Of a stretch of DNA of 64,000 nucleotides, positions 25,783-36,442 are shown piece after piece. The position numbers were made by a program, and so were the translations under genes. The first letter of the stretch is position 1. The number at the start of each line of letters is the position of its first letter. The stretch comes from Ornithinimicrobium sp. F0845. GTDB lineage: Bacteria > Actinomycetota > Actinomycetes > Actinomycetales > Dermatophilaceae. Under the pieces are notes generated by a model that was given only the letters and a program-made list of their open reading frames with translations, did not search any database and was not told where the DNA came from. The stretch spans positions 40,550 to 104,549 of the forward strand of contig NZ_JALKAL010000015.1 in NCBI RefSeq assembly GCF_023015765.1. The letters are read 5' to 3'.

Positions 25783-26391
25783 ATGCTCGCTGCACTCACT
25801 GGCGCTGGACTTTCCGCTGCGGCGGGCCTGAACGCCTACATCCCGTTCCTGATCGTGGCCCTGATGGCCCGGTTCACCGACTACATCACGCTGCCCGAGC
25901 AGTTCGCCTGGATCGAGTCCAACTGGGCCATCGGCGGGGCCGCCGTCCTGCTCGTCGGTGAGGTCGTGTTCGACAAGATCCCTGTGGTCGACCACATCAA
26001 TGACGCTGTCGGCACGTTCATCCGGCCTGCCTCCGGTGGTCTGATCTTCGCCGCCACACAGGCCGCCGAGGACTTCGAGCAGGGCTCGTCCTTCTTGGCC
26101 GACAACCCGTGGATCGGTGTCGTGCTCGGCATCGTCACCGCGGGCCTGGTCCACACCGGCAAGGCCGTCACCCGCCCCGTGGTCAACGCCACCACGCTGG
26201 GCGTCGGCGCACCCCTGGTCTCCACCGCGGAGGACACCGCCTCGGTCGGGCTGAGCGTCGTGGCGATCTTCTTCCCGATCCTGGTCTTCGTCCTGCTGAT
26301 CCTCATGGCCTGGGGCGGCATCGTCCTGTGGCGCAAGGCGCGCAAGCGCACCCGCGAGCGGGAACAGGCGGTCACGGCCTACTACGGCTGA
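25783..26391 (+). CDS. DUF4126 domain-containing membrane protein
   Basis: A 202-residue membrane protein with about five hydrophobic segments, starting MLAALTGAGLSAAAGLNAYIPFL. It has FDKIPVVDHINDAVGTFIRPASGG, the conserved DUF4126 core with DxxPxxDxxxD, and a basic C-terminus (RKARKRTREREQ). The function is unknown. ATG 25783 lies after a purine-rich GGGGGCGAGG. It is divergent from metG. The 228 bp after it hold no gene but carry three GATACC repeats at about 26513-26560. Confidence 0.85.
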   Translation: MLAALTGAGLSAAAGLNAYIPFLIVALMARFTDYITLPEQFAWIESNWAIGGAAVLLVGEVVFDKIPVVDHINDAVGTFIRPASGGLIFAATQAAEDFEQGSSFLADNPWIGVVLGIVTAGLVHTGKAVTRPVVNATTLGVGAPLVSTAEDTASVGLSVVAIFFPILVFVLLILMAWGGIVLWRKARKRTREREQAVTAYYG

Positions 26392-26619
26392 GCCGTTCGC
26401 GGGCTTCATCCTCCCTGTCCCAGCGGTCCCAGCGCTGCGGCATGTCCTCTCCCGCTGTCGTCTCTCGCACGATCATCGCCGTCGCCGTGGCCGGGTCCTC
26501 TCTCGCGTGCGTCGATACCGAGCCGATACCGCCGGGGCACCGCACTGATACCCCGCGGTCGCACCGTGTTCGGACAGGGCTCACGCCGTGGGCCCACGCA
26601 CACGGAGAGGACCCGTGCG

Positions 26620-26838
26620 ATGAAAACCTCAACCACGACCGTCGTGGTCGCTCTGCTCGCCGGCACGCTCGCTCTCGGAGCGTGCGGGGCCGAGGGCGAC
26701 AAGTCTCCCACCCCGGGCGATGACAACCAGGTGCCGGTCAGCCAGCAGTCCGCAGGATCAGACGACGGCTCCCCGTCGCCCACGCCCGCCAGGGGCGGCT
26801 TCGTCTCGGACCCCGACAAGGTCCACCGGTTCGAGTGA
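26620..26838 (+). CDS. Small predicted lipoprotein
   Basis: A 72-residue protein with a signal peptide (KTSTTTVVVALLAGTLALGAC). The lipobox LALGAC makes Cys the predicted lipidation site. The mature part is short, acidic and Ser/Pro/Gly-rich, ending VSDPDKVHRFE, with no known domain. ATG 26620 follows GGAGAGG at 26604-26610. It is predicted to sit on the outer face of the membrane. Function is unknown. The next small gene starts 86 bp on. Confidence 0.7.
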   Translation: MKTSTTTVVVALLAGTLALGACGAEGDKSPTPGDDNQVPVSQQSAGSDDGSPSPTPARGGFVSDPDKVHRFE

Positions 26839-26924
26839 ACCGGAGTTACGGGTGGCCCCACCCCACAACCCCCGCAGCAACGCCCACAGTCTTCGCACCA
26901 TCAGGACACGAAAGGAGGCATCCC

Positions 26925-27152
26925 ATGTCCCCACTGGACCTACTCGTGGCGCAGAGCATCGCTCACGAACGTGAGCGTGACCTGCAGCTGAGGCTGCGCC
27001 AGGAGCACGACGCTCACGGCCGCGGCTCCCACCTCCCGCAGACGGCACCCCCACGCGGGGGAGCCCCCCGGCGGACGGCAACCCCGCGCGAACACCACCT
27101 GCTCCGCAGCCTGATCGAGCACCTCCACATCCCGCGTCCGCACCCGCACTGA
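26925..27152 (+). CDS. Small hypothetical protein
   Basis: A 75-residue protein starting MSPLDLLVAQSIAHERERDL. It has an amphipathic Arg/Glu-rich helix and then a His/Pro-rich end (RSLIEHLHIPRPHPH). I do not recognise it. Support for a real gene is a near-perfect ribosome site AAAGGAGG (26911-26918) six bases before ATG 26925 and a strong terminator right after it. The frame stays open to 26835, but the upstream part lacks a ribosome site. Confidence 0.6.
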   Translation: MSPLDLLVAQSIAHERERDLQLRLRQEHDAHGRGSHLPQTAPPRGGAPRRTATPREHHLLRSLIEHLHIPRPHPH

Positions 27153-27184
27153 ACGCGCCGCCTTACCGGGATGCTGCACGAGAA

Positions 27185-27217
27185 GAGGCCGGGGACCCTG
27201 ACCTGGTCCCCGGCCTC
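27185..27217. terminator. Bidirectional terminator between a small gene and rsmI
   Basis: GAGGCCGGGGACC pairs perfectly with GGTCCCCGGCCTC around CTGACCT. It lies between the convergent small gene (ends 27152) and rsmI (ends 27221), so it can serve both. Confidence 0.85.
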
Positions 27218-27220
27218 AGG

Positions 27221-28087
27221 TCACCGCCCGCCGCTGACCTCGTGGCGCGCCGTGATCGCCGCCTCATAGAGTGCCTTGGCCGAGACACCGGTCCGGGGCG
27301 CCACGTCGCGGCAGACGTCCTTGAGCCGCTCGCCGGCGGCGCTGCGCTCCAGGATCTCGGGAAGCACGTCGGCCACCTCCAGCCTCGGACCGGCCGCGGG
27401 ATCGCTGCCCGAGACGACCACGGTGATCTCCCCCCTGACACCGTCCGCGGCCCAGTCCGCGAGCTCGGCCAGCCCACCGCGGCGGACCTCCTCGTAGGTC
27501 TTGGTGAGCTCCCGGCATACTGCCGCAGGACGGTCCTCCCCCAGCACCGCAGCCATCGACGTCAGCGTCGCGGCCAGCCGGTGCGGCGCCTCGAAGAAGA
27601 CCATCGTCCGTGGCTCGGCCACCAGCTGTGCGAGCGCCCGCTCCCGCTCACCGGTCTTGCGCGGCAGGAACCCCTCGAAACAGAACCGGTCGACGGGCAG
27701 GCCGCTCACGGCCAGGGCCATCAGGACGGCCGACGGACCAGGGACGCAGGTGACCGGCAGGTCCGCCGCGACGCACGCGCCCACCAACCGGTAGCCGGGG
27801 TCGGAGACCGACGGCATCCCGGCGTCGGTGACCAGCAGGACCCGCTCACCGGCGGCGATCCGAGCGACCAGTTCCGGGGTCCGCGAGGCCTCGTTGTGCT
27901 CGTGATAGCTGATCACCTCGCCGGACACCGTCACCCCGAGGCGCTCGGTGAGCCGCCGCAGCCGACGGGTGTCCTCGGCGGCGATGACGTCAGCGCCAGC
28001 CAGCTCGTCCCGGAGCCGCGGTGAGGCGTCGCGGGAGTCGCCGATCGGCGTGGCGGCCAGCACGAGCGCTGCGCGGTGAGCGGACAA
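27221..28087 (-). CDS. rsmI: 16S rRNA (cytidine1402-2'-O)-methyltransferase
   Basis: RsmI 2'-O-methylates C1402 in the ribosomal decoding centre. The 288-residue SAM-dependent (tetrapyrrole methylase fold) protein has LVLAATPIGDSRDASPRL and AEDTRRLRRL at the start. LLVTDAGMPSVSDPGYRLV and CVPGPSAVLMALAVSGLP follow, with FFEAPHRLAATL. Length is normal. rsmI is often divergent from pmt in actinobacteria. Here the sdh operon lies between them. Confidence 0.95.
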   Translation of the reverse strand: MSAHRAALVLAATPIGDSRDASPRLRDELAGADVIAAEDTRRLRRLTERLGVTVSGEVISYHEHNEASRTPELVARIAAGERVLLVTDAGMPSVSDPGYRLVGACVAADLPVTCVPGPSAVLMALAVSGLPVDRFCFEGFLPRKTGERERALAQLVAEPRTMVFFEAPHRLAATLTSMAAVLGEDRPAAVCRELTKTYEEVRRGGLAELADWAADGVRGEITVVVSGSDPAAGPRLEVADVLPEILERSAAGERLKDVCRDVAPRTGVSAKALYEAAITARHEVSGGR

Positions 28088-28136
28088 AATCTCCCCAAGA
28101 GTGCGTGGCGAGCGTAGGGAATCTCCCCAAGCTTGG

Positions 28137-28880
28137 TCAGGCCTGGTGCCGCTGCGCGCGGAGCAGGTCGCCGTTCATCTGGGAGATGACGTTGAGCGGG
28201 ATGCCCTTCGGGCAGGCTCGCGAGCACTCGCCCAGGTTGGTGCAGCCGCCGAAGCCCTCAAGGTCGTGCTGGGCGGTCATCGACATGACGCGCGCGTCAC
28301 GCTCCGGCTGGCCCTGCGGGAACTCGCCGAGGTGGGTGATCTTGCTGCCCATGAAGAGCATGCCGGAGGCGTTGGGGCAGGCCGCCACGCAGGCGCCGCA
28401 GCCGATGCACTCGGCGGCCATGAAGGCCCGGTCGGCGTTCTCCTTGGGCACCGGGGTCGCGTGCGCGTCGGGCGCCGACCCGGTGTTGGCCGAGATGTAG
28501 CCGCCGGCCTGGATGATCCGGTCGAAGGCACCGCGGTCGACGCAGAGGTCCTTGATGACCGGGAAGGCGTCCGCGCGCCAGGGCTCGATCACGATCTCGT
28601 CGCCGTCACGGAAGCTGCGCATGTGCAGCTGGCAGGTGGTGGTCCGCTCCGGGCCGTGCGCCTCGCCGTTGATCATCACGCCGCACATGCCGCAGATACC
28701 CTCGCGACAGTCGCTGTCGAAGGCCACCGGCTCCTCGCCCTCGGCGATCAGGCCCTCGTTGAGCACGTCGAGCATCTCCAGGAAGGACATGTCCTCGGAC
28801 ACGCCGTCGATGGGGTAGGTGACCACGCCGCCCCTGTCCTCCGGGCCGGACTGCCGCCAGATCTTCAGGGTGAGTTTCAT
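28137..28880 (-). CDS. sdhB: Succinate dehydrogenase iron-sulfur subunit
   Basis: Carries electrons from the flavoprotein to the membrane quinone site of complex II. The 247-residue protein has the [2Fe-2S] motif [15 protein letters not shown]. The [4Fe-4S] motif is [15 protein letters not shown] and the [3Fe-4S]/[4Fe-4S] ligands are in [16 protein letters not shown]. It is the last gene of sdhC-sdhA-sdhB, 55 bp after sdhA. This actinobacterial form is close to the SdhCAB/fumarate reductase type that works with menaquinone. Confidence 0.96.
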   Translation of the reverse strand: MKLTLKIWRQSGPEDRGGVVTYPIDGVSEDMSFLEMLDVLNEGLIAEGEEPVAFDSDCREGICGMCGVMINGEAHGPERTTTCQLHMRSFRDGDEIVIEPWRADAFPVIKDLCVDRGAFDRIIQAGGYISANTGSAPDAHATPVPKENADRAFMAAECIGCGACVAACPNASGMLFMGSKITHLGEFPQGQPERDARVMSMTAQHDLEGFGGCTNLGECSRACPKGIPLNVISQMNGDLLRAQRHQA

Positions 28881-28935
28881 CGGGGCCCCCGCAGGGTCTC
28901 GGCGTGAGGAACGGACGTAGAACTGTGTGGGTACT

Positions 28936-30906
<1,971 letters not shown>

Positions 30907-30952
30907 CGTGTGTGCTCCGTCCTGGTGCGCCCGTCGGTCAAGCGGTGTGCGG

Positions 30953-31648
30953 TCATGGGATCAGTCCGAGGAAGATGGCCAGTGGGGGTAGGGCGAAGCC
31001 GACGACCACGACCACCGCGACGAGGATCGCGGTCAGGCGCAGCCGCTCCGCGGCGTCCAGGCTGGTGTTCAGGCCGAGCGTCATGCCGGCCGACCAGATG
31101 CCGTGCAGCAGGTGCATCCCGAGGCACGCGACCGCGAACAGGTAGATCAGGACGGCCCACCACACGCCGAAGCTGTTGAGCAGCCGGTCGGCGGGGTTGT
31201 CGTAGTTGCCGCCGATCTGGATGGTGTTGGTCGTGAAGTGCAGGATGTGGAAGACCACGAAGATGAGCAGCGCGGCACCGCCCCAGCGCATCGACCGCTT
31301 GACGAACGTGGCCCACTGTCCCTTGCGCTGGACGTAGCGGACCGTCCGGGCCTTGCCGGCACGGGCCCAGAGCGCGAACGCCGAGGCGGCGTGCAGCACC
31401 AGGCTGACGAGCAGGGTGATCCGCATGATCCACAGGAAGCCGCCCTCGGGCAGCATCGGGGAGCCGAGCTCGCGCAGGTGGTGGGCGTACTCGTTGAACG
31501 CCTCCCGACCAGCGAAGATCATCAGGTTGCCGTACATGTGCGCGAGGATGAACCCGACGAAGATCAGCCCCGTGACGGCCATCACCGTCTTGAGCAGGAT
31601 GCTCCCGGTCTTGGGGCGCTGTCTCCCGGCGATTGTTGAGGTGGCCAC
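30953..31648 (-). CDS. sdhC: Succinate dehydrogenase cytochrome b subunit (single membrane anchor)
   Basis: The membrane anchor that binds haem and reduces menaquinone. The 231-residue protein has five hydrophobic helices, and candidate haem-ligand His residues occur in [25 protein letters not shown] and HLLHGIW. The fused form means no sdhD is needed. The frame is open to 33262, but GTG 31648 ([12 protein letters not shown]) is right: minus-strand TACAGT (31656-31661) is a -10 box 7 bases upstream. It is the first gene of sdhCAB. Confidence 0.94.
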   Translation of the reverse strand: MATSTIAGRQRPKTGSILLKTVMAVTGLIFVGFILAHMYGNLMIFAGREAFNEYAHHLRELGSPMLPEGGFLWIMRITLLVSLVLHAASAFALWARAGKARTVRYVQRKGQWATFVKRSMRWGGAALLIFVVFHILHFTTNTIQIGGNYDNPADRLLNSFGVWWAVLIYLFAVACLGMHLLHGIWSAGMTLGLNTSLDAAERLRLTAILVAVVVVVGFALPPLAIFLGLIP

Positions 31649-31747
31649 GGTCAGGACTGTACTACTCGGCCGCACGCCGCCGTCGGATACCTGGCGCGCA
31701 CGCCCGCGGACGGCAGTCCTCACACCTTCCCCGCCTACTATGACGCC

Positions 31748-33325
31748 GTGACGGAACCGACCGGGGGCGTGGCCAGCCTGCGCGCACGCCTGCTCGGCCC
31801 GGCGCCCGGTGCGCGCGCCGCGGCCTGGGGCTGGTGGGGGCCGCTCATCGTTATGGTCCTCGGTGGTCTCATCCGGTTCGTCAACCTCGGTCACCCCAGC
31901 ACGCTGGTCTTCGACGAGACCTACTACGTCAAGCAGGGCTGGTCGCTGATCAGGTTCGGCGTCGAGATGGACATCAGGGAGGGTCTGGAGGAGCCGGACG
32001 TCCTGTTCAACGCCGGCAACCCGGACGTCTTCGGGACCACCCCGGACATGGTGGTGCACCCGCCCGTCGGCAAGTGGATGATCGGCATCGGCCAGTGGCT
32101 GTTCGGCGTCGAGAACGCGTTCAGCTGGCGGGTCGCCGCCGCCGTCGTCGGCACCCTGTCGATCCTGATGCTCGGCCGCGCGGCGTGGCGCATGTTCCAC
32201 AACCCGCTGCTGGCCACCGCCGCCGCGACCCTCCTCGCCGTCGACGGGCACCACTTCGTCCACTCCCGCACCGGCCTGCTGGACATCTTCGTGATGTTCT
32301 GGGCGCTGGCCGCCTTCTGCCTGCTCCTCGTCGACCGGGACGACGGCCGGCGCCGTCTCGCGGCGCGGGTCAGCGCCCTGGCCCCGACACCGGGGAGTAT
32401 GTCGTGGGGCCCGGGCCTCGGCATCCGCTGGTGGCGGGTGGCGGCGGGGGTCAGCCTGGGGCTGTGCATCGGCACCAAGTGGTCGGGCCTGTTCTTCCTG
32501 GCCGTCTTCGGGCTGATGACCGTCTGGTGGGACATGGGGGCGCGCCGCGCGGCCGGCGCCCAGCAGTGGTTCCTCGGCTCCCTGGTGCGCGACGGCATAC
32601 CGGCCTTCCTGCAGATGGTGCCGGTGGCGCTGGTGACCTATGTGGGCAGCTGGGCCGGCTGGCTCCTCACCGACCACGGCTACAAGCGGCAGTGGGCGAC
32701 GGAGAACCCGGCGGTCGGGCTGGGGTCGCTGGTGCCGGACCCGCTGCGCTCCCTCTGGGCCTACCACCAGGAGATGATGAGCTTCCACGTCGGCCTGGCC
32801 AACGAGCACGCCTGGTCCTCCAACCCGTGGTCCTGGATCGTGCAGGGCCGACCGACGCTGTTCTACGCCCGCTGGCCGAAACTCGGCGAGGGCGGCTGCG
32901 AGGTCAACGACTGCGTCACCTACATCGCCTCGCTGGGCAATCTGTTCGTCTGGTGGGGCGCCACGGCCGGGCTGCTGGTCGTGGCGTTCATGTGGCTCAT
33001 CGGCCGGGACTGGCGCGCGGGCGCGGCCCTGTCCGGCGTGGTCGCCGGCTGGCTGCCGTGGTTCATGTACCAGTCGCGCACCATCTACAGCTTCTACGCC
33101 GTGGCGTTCGTCCCGTGGCTGGTGCTGATCGTGACCTACTGCCTCGCCCTGGTCTACGGCCGCGCCGAGGACCCGCTCGTGCGACGGCGTTGGGGGGCCG
33201 CGATCGTGATCCTCTATGTCACCGCCGCAGTGGCGCTGTTCATCTGGTTCTTCCCCGTGCACACCGCCGTGACCATCCCGCGGGAGGAGTGGCGGCTGCG
33301 CCTCTGGTTCGACTTCTGGAACTGA
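31748..33325 (+). CDS. pmt: Dolichyl/polyprenyl-phosphate-mannose protein O-mannosyltransferase
   Basis: Transfers mannose from polyprenyl-phosphate-mannose to Ser/Thr of exported proteins. A 525-residue GT39 enzyme with about ten membrane helices. The catalytic loop has VFDETYYVKQG (Asp-Glu pair). VVHPPVGKWMIGIGQWLFG and HYYLGKW-type LCIGTKWSGLFFL follow, with NLFVWW and WLPWF near the end. GTG 31748 lies 6 bases after the -10 box TACTAT (31736-31741), so the message is leaderless. It is divergent from sdhC. Confidence 0.95.
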   Translation: MTEPTGGVASLRARLLGPAPGARAAAWGWWGPLIVMVLGGLIRFVNLGHPSTLVFDETYYVKQGWSLIRFGVEMDIREGLEEPDVLFNAGNPDVFGTTPDMVVHPPVGKWMIGIGQWLFGVENAFSWRVAAAVVGTLSILMLGRAAWRMFHNPLLATAAATLLAVDGHHFVHSRTGLLDIFVMFWALAAFCLLLVDRDDGRRRLAARVSALAPTPGSMSWGPGLGIRWWRVAAGVSLGLCIGTKWSGLFFLAVFGLMTVWWDMGARRAAGAQQWFLGSLVRDGIPAFLQMVPVALVTYVGSWAGWLLTDHGYKRQWATENPAVGLGSLVPDPLRSLWAYHQEMMSFHVGLANEHAWSSNPWSWIVQGRPTLFYARWPKLGEGGCEVNDCVTYIASLGNLFVWWGATAGLLVVAFMWLIGRDWRAGAALSGVVAGWLPWFMYQSRTIYSFYAVAFVPWLVLIVTYCLALVYGRAEDPLVRRRWGAAIVILYVTAAVALFIWFFPVHTAVTIPREEWRLRLWFDFWN

Positions 33326-33363
33326 GTGCGGAACCAGCAGGCCCCACCCCGGCGCGCGCCGGA

Positions 33364-33456
33364 ACGCTCGTCCGGGACGCGGTGCTCGGCGGCGGCCGGC
33401 ACGCTCGTCCGGGCACGATCGTCCGGGACGCGGTTGCTCGGCGGCGGCCCGGCACG
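33364..33456. repeat. Two GC-rich direct repeats after pmt
   Basis: CGCTCGTCCGGGACGCGGTG and CGATCGTCCGGGACGCGGTT each lead into GCTCGGCGGCGGC-C-GGCAC, about 53 bp apart. The 376-bp gap 33326-33702 shows no gene. It holds these repeats and the inverted repeat at 33464-33499. Confidence 0.65.
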
Positions 33457-33463
33457 TGCCCGC

Positions 33464-33499
33464 CTTCTACCCAGGGTCTCGAATCAGAGTGGGTAGAAG
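33464..33499. terminator. Inverted repeat, possible terminator of pmt
   Basis: CTTCTACCCA (33464-33473) pairs perfectly with TGGGTAGAAG (33490-33499). GCACGT and ACGTGC extend the arms outward with gaps. It lies 140 bp after pmt and 200 bp before the end of the convergent TPR gene. Confidence 0.5.
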
Positions 33500-33702
33500 A
33501 CGTGCACCTGCCTCGTCCCCGCCTCAAGCACGGGAGCTGGCTAATGGTCTCGGTGACCACCACCCGTCATCGACCCCGCCGAGTCCAGGCGACGGCCAGC
33601 ACCGGCAGCGCCTGTGCCGACTTTGACGGTTGGCCGCTGGAGCCCGTCACAAGTCGGTGGACTGGGCGGGCCGCGGACCGGGCCCACCCGCACGGCCGAC
33701 GC

Positions 33703-34026
33703 CTACTCCGTCAGGCCCATCGCCTCGGCGATCTTCAGGTGCTGGCGGCCCTCCTCGGCGCGGCCCGCGCGTTGGAGCGTGCGTGCGAGCAGCAGGTGGG
33801 CGTAGGCCTCGCTCGGCCAGCGGCCGACGACAGCCGTCAGGGTCTCCTCGGCGCGGCGGAGCTGCGCCGAGTGGTAGTAGGAGCGGGCCAGCCACATCCG
33901 CGCCTCCAGATGGTCCGGCTCCGCCTCGACGAGCTGGCCGAACAGCTCGGCGGCCTTGACGAACTCCTTGTTCTCGAACAGGAAGGTCGCCCGGTCATAG
34001 GTGCGGGTCAGATCCTCAGCCATCAT
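33703..34026 (-). CDS. Tetratricopeptide repeat protein
   Basis: A 107-residue soluble protein made of about three TPR helix pairs (ATFLFENKEFVKAAELFGQL, ARMWLARSYYHSAQLRRAEE, AHLLLARTLQRAGRAEE). TPRs bind partner proteins. ATG 34026 overlaps the TGA of the PH-domain gene (ATGA), so it is coupled to the upstream genes. The frame runs on to 34434, but that part is shadow of the PH-domain gene. It is the last gene of the operon and may be an adaptor for the PH-domain proteins. Confidence 0.85.
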   Translation of the reverse strand: MMAEDLTRTYDRATFLFENKEFVKAAELFGQLVEAEPDHLEARMWLARSYYHSAQLRRAEETLTAVVGRWPSEAYAHLLLARTLQRAGRAEEGRQHLKIAEAMGLTE

Positions 34027-35939
34027 GGCTCCTCTCCGGCCGACCGGAACTGGTCGACCACCGTCGGGTTGACCTGGCGTGCGAGCGCAAGCGCCCACGG
34101 CAGCGGGATGTCGGACACGGTCACGACCTCCGGCCCGGCGGCCGTGGTGGCCAGCAGGTCCGCCAGGCCACGGCGGCGCTGGAAGAAGGACTGCCGCACC
34201 ACCCAGCCGATGACCCCTGCGCGTTCGAGCACGACCCGCTGCCGCTGGAGCGCCCCGGACCGGCTCACGATGTGCTCCGAGGTCAGCTGGTGCCCCAGGT
34301 TGCGGTAGGCGAGCTGGGCCAGACCGAGGTTGACCAGTCCGGCACCCACCGCCACGGCGGCCACGATCCACCAGTCCCAGGACAGCCACCAGGTCAGCCC
34401 CGCGACGCCCGCGGTGAGGAACAGGGTGGGCCACAGGCTCTGCACCAGGAGCCGCCGGTGGGCAGCCGGGCCGTGGCTGCGCACGGACACGGTCAGCGGC
34501 CCGTCGAGACGGTCGTCACCCCCGGTGCCGGGGTCGTGCGGGGTGTCGCCCGTCGGGTCCAGCAGCCGCTCCCCCGTGCCCAGCACGCTGTGCCCGACCG
34601 ACTCGGCCACCCGCCGCGGGCACGGCGGCAGCAGCTTGGTCGTGCCACCGGACCCGACGCCCGTCGCCAGCGAGGTCAGCTCGCCACCGCCGACCGCCCT
34701 TAGCAGTAGCGGCTCGGTGAGCTGGACGCCGCGGATCCGGGCCTCCTCCACCGTGGTGGAGGTGGTGGTCAGCAGGCCGCGCGTCAGCCGGATGGTGCCT
34801 CCCGGCTCGCGCACGAGCCGCAGGTTCCACCACTGCAGGACGTAGTTGGCGGTCGACACGAGCAGCCACCCGACCAGGAGCACCAGCAGGCCACCGAGGA
34901 CGAGCGCGAGGATCGCCTGGGCCAGGAGCCACTCGTAGGTGCCCTCCACCCGGTCCTGGCTGAGGATGCCGAAGTCGTCACCGAACTGAAAGAGCACACC
35001 CAGTGCGGTCGCCACGATGACCAGGCTGGAGAGGCTGAACGGCGCGAACCGCAGCCAGGACCAGTCGATCTCGGCGAGCACCTCCTCCTGGGCGAGGCCC
35101 GCGGAGCCGGGCTGGCCGGGGTCGAACCGCCCCCCGGCGGGTTGCTCGCCGGCGGGTTGCTCGCCCGCGGGCTGCTCACCCCCTGGCCCGGCGGGGAGAC
35201 CGGGCGCACCCGGCATACTGCCGGGAGACTGCCCTGCGGCGCCGGTGACGGTCCCGGCGCGGCCGCCCGCCCCGCGCAGGAGCAGGTACTCGCGCAGCTG
35301 CGCCGCGTCGTCCTGGGCCAGGCCGTCCAGCTCCACGCGGGACTCGTCGACGCCGGTGCCGATCTTGGCGCGCGCCAGCCCCAGCACGCGGTGCAGCGGC
35401 GGCGACTCCAGGTCGACGCTGCGCACACGGTCCAGGGGCGCGGTCGTCTCGGACTTGTTGATCAGGCCCTTGCGGACCTGCAGCTGGGTCTCGGTGAACC
35501 GGTAGTGCGTCGTGAACCACGGGATCAGCCCTAGCGCGAGCGCCCCGATCACCAGCACCGGTAGCAGCCGGACCGACCAGGTGCCGTCGGACTGGTTGAT
35601 CCCGATGAACGCGATGACGATCGGCACCGCCATCGACCACAGCACCCGGAACGGGTGGATGACGAGCATCTTCGGCGACTGGCGGTGCCACTCGCGGTCC
35701 CGGACCACCTGCGGGGCCGGCAGGTCGTATGCCGGGCCCTCCGGGGGCGGGGCGGCTGCGGGCCCGGCTGGGGCCGGCAGGTCGTAGGCCGGTCCCTGCG
35801 GGGTCCGCGCGTCGTCGGCCGGTCCCTGGGGGGTCGGCGCGTCGTGGGCCGGTCCCTGTGGGGTCGGCGCGTCGTCGGCCGGTCCCTCGGGCGGGTCGTG
35901 GGCCGGCCCCTCGGGACGTGGGTCGCCGGGCAGGCTCAC
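34023..35939 (-). CDS. Large bacterial PH-domain (bPH_2) membrane protein, YdbT-like
   Basis: A 638-residue membrane protein. The first 70 residues are repeats of GPA(H/Y/D)D(A/L)PxPQ. Three bPH_2 units follow, each after a hydrophobic pair: HYRFTETQLQVRKGLINK with RVRSVDLESPP, NLRLVREPGGTIRLTRGLLT, and AYRNLGHQLTSEHIVSRSGAL. A Gly/Pro linker rich in GEQPAGEQPAGEQPA joins units 1 and 2. GTG 35939 overlaps the small PH gene by 4 bp. Large and small bPH_2 pairs match YdbT/YdbS of Bacillus, linked there to antimicrobial-compound resistance, as I recall. Confidence 0.85.
   Translation of the reverse strand: MSLPGDPRPEGPAHDPPEGPADDAPTPQGPAHDAPTPQGPADDARTPQGPAYDLPAPAGPAAAPPPEGPAYDLPAPQVVRDREWHRQSPKMLVIHPFRVLWSMAVPIVIAFIGINQSDGTWSVRLLPVLVIGALALGLIPWFTTHYRFTETQLQVRKGLINKSETTAPLDRVRSVDLESPPLHRVLGLARAKIGTGVDESRVELDGLAQDDAAQLREYLLLRGAGGRAGTVTGAAGQSPGSMPGAPGLPAGPGGEQPAGEQPAGEQPAGGRFDPGQPGSAGLAQEEVLAEIDWSWLRFAPFSLSSLVIVATALGVLFQFGDDFGILSQDRVEGTYEWLLAQAILALVLGGLLVLLVGWLLVSTANYVLQWWNLRLVREPGGTIRLTRGLLTTTSTTVEEARIRGVQLTEPLLLRAVGGGELTSLATGVGSGGTTKLLPPCPRRVAESVGHSVLGTGERLLDPTGDTPHDPGTGGDDRLDGPLTVSVRSHGPAAHRRLLVQSLWPTLFLTAGVAGLTWWLSWDWWIVAAVAVGAGLVNLGLAQLAYRNLGHQLTSEHIVSRSGALQRQRVVLERAGVIGWVVRQSFFQRRRGLADLLATTAAGPEVVTVSDIPLPWALALARQVNPTVVDQFRSAGEEP
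35720..35925 (-). repeat. About 30-bp tandem repeats encoding GPA-D-APTPQ units
   Basis: Plus-strand units beginning GGCCGGTCCCT and containing GGGGTCGGCGCGTCGT recur about five to six times in the 5' part of the large PH-domain gene. They encode a Pro-rich disordered leader before the first membrane helix. Confidence 0.75.
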
Positions 35940-36442
35940 GTGGCGTCGCCCTCGTCGCGGCTGGTGATCTCGGTCAGGTCGGCGACGACCCGCCGGGCCT
36001 CGTCCTGGTCGAGGCAGTTGATCTCGATGGCACCGGCGGCCGACGCGGTGGTCACCGTGATGGAGGCGAGCCGGAACATGCGCTGGATCGCGCCCTGCTC
36101 GGAGTCGACGGTCTGCACCCGGGACAGGGGGGCGATCCGCTGCTCGACGTTCAACCAGCCCGAGCGGGTGTAGATCGCGGAGTCGGTGACCTCCCAGCGG
36201 TGCACGGCATACTTGAACCGCGGCACGATCAGGACCTCGACGATGGCCCCGACCACGGCCAGCACGAGGATCGCGGTCGCCCACCACCAGCGCTCGGGCA
36301 GCACCACGAAGTACACGACGGAGAGGCCGGCCACCAGGATCCCCTCCCAGATCAGGGCGGTGGTGGTCCAGTAGCCGATGGCACGCGAGGACACCTTGCG
36401 GGCCGGGTCGCGGAGGGCGGGGTCACCGGTCGTCGTGCTCAT
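35936..36442 (-). CDS. Small bacterial PH-domain (bPH_2) membrane protein, YdbS-like
   Basis: A 168-residue protein with two adjacent membrane helices (about residues 22-70) and one bPH_2 domain ([27 protein letters not shown], then [17 protein letters not shown]). ATG 36442 overlaps the carbamoyltransferase stop (ATGA), and its own TGA overlaps the larger PH gene. Small and large bPH_2 proteins commonly form pairs in Gram-positive bacteria. The exact role is unknown. Confidence 0.88.
   Translation of the reverse strand: MSTTTGDPALRDPARKVSSRAIGYWTTTALIWEGILVAGLSVVYFVVLPERWWWATAILVLAVVGAIVEVLIVPRFKYAVHRWEVTDSAIYTRSGWLNVEQRIAPLSRVQTVDSEQGAIQRMFRLASITVTTASAAGAIEINCLDQDEARRVVADLTEITSRDEGDAT

Noticed and set aside
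26372..26632. Minus-strand 86-codon ORF after the DUF4126 gene
   Set aside because: No ribosome site, no recognisable domain, and Arg-rich composition typical of a shadow.
30953..33262. A 769-codon minus-strand frame that would fuse SdhC to a long N-terminal region
   Set aside because: The extra N-terminal part is antisense of pmt; GTG 31648 with a -10 box gives a normal SdhC.
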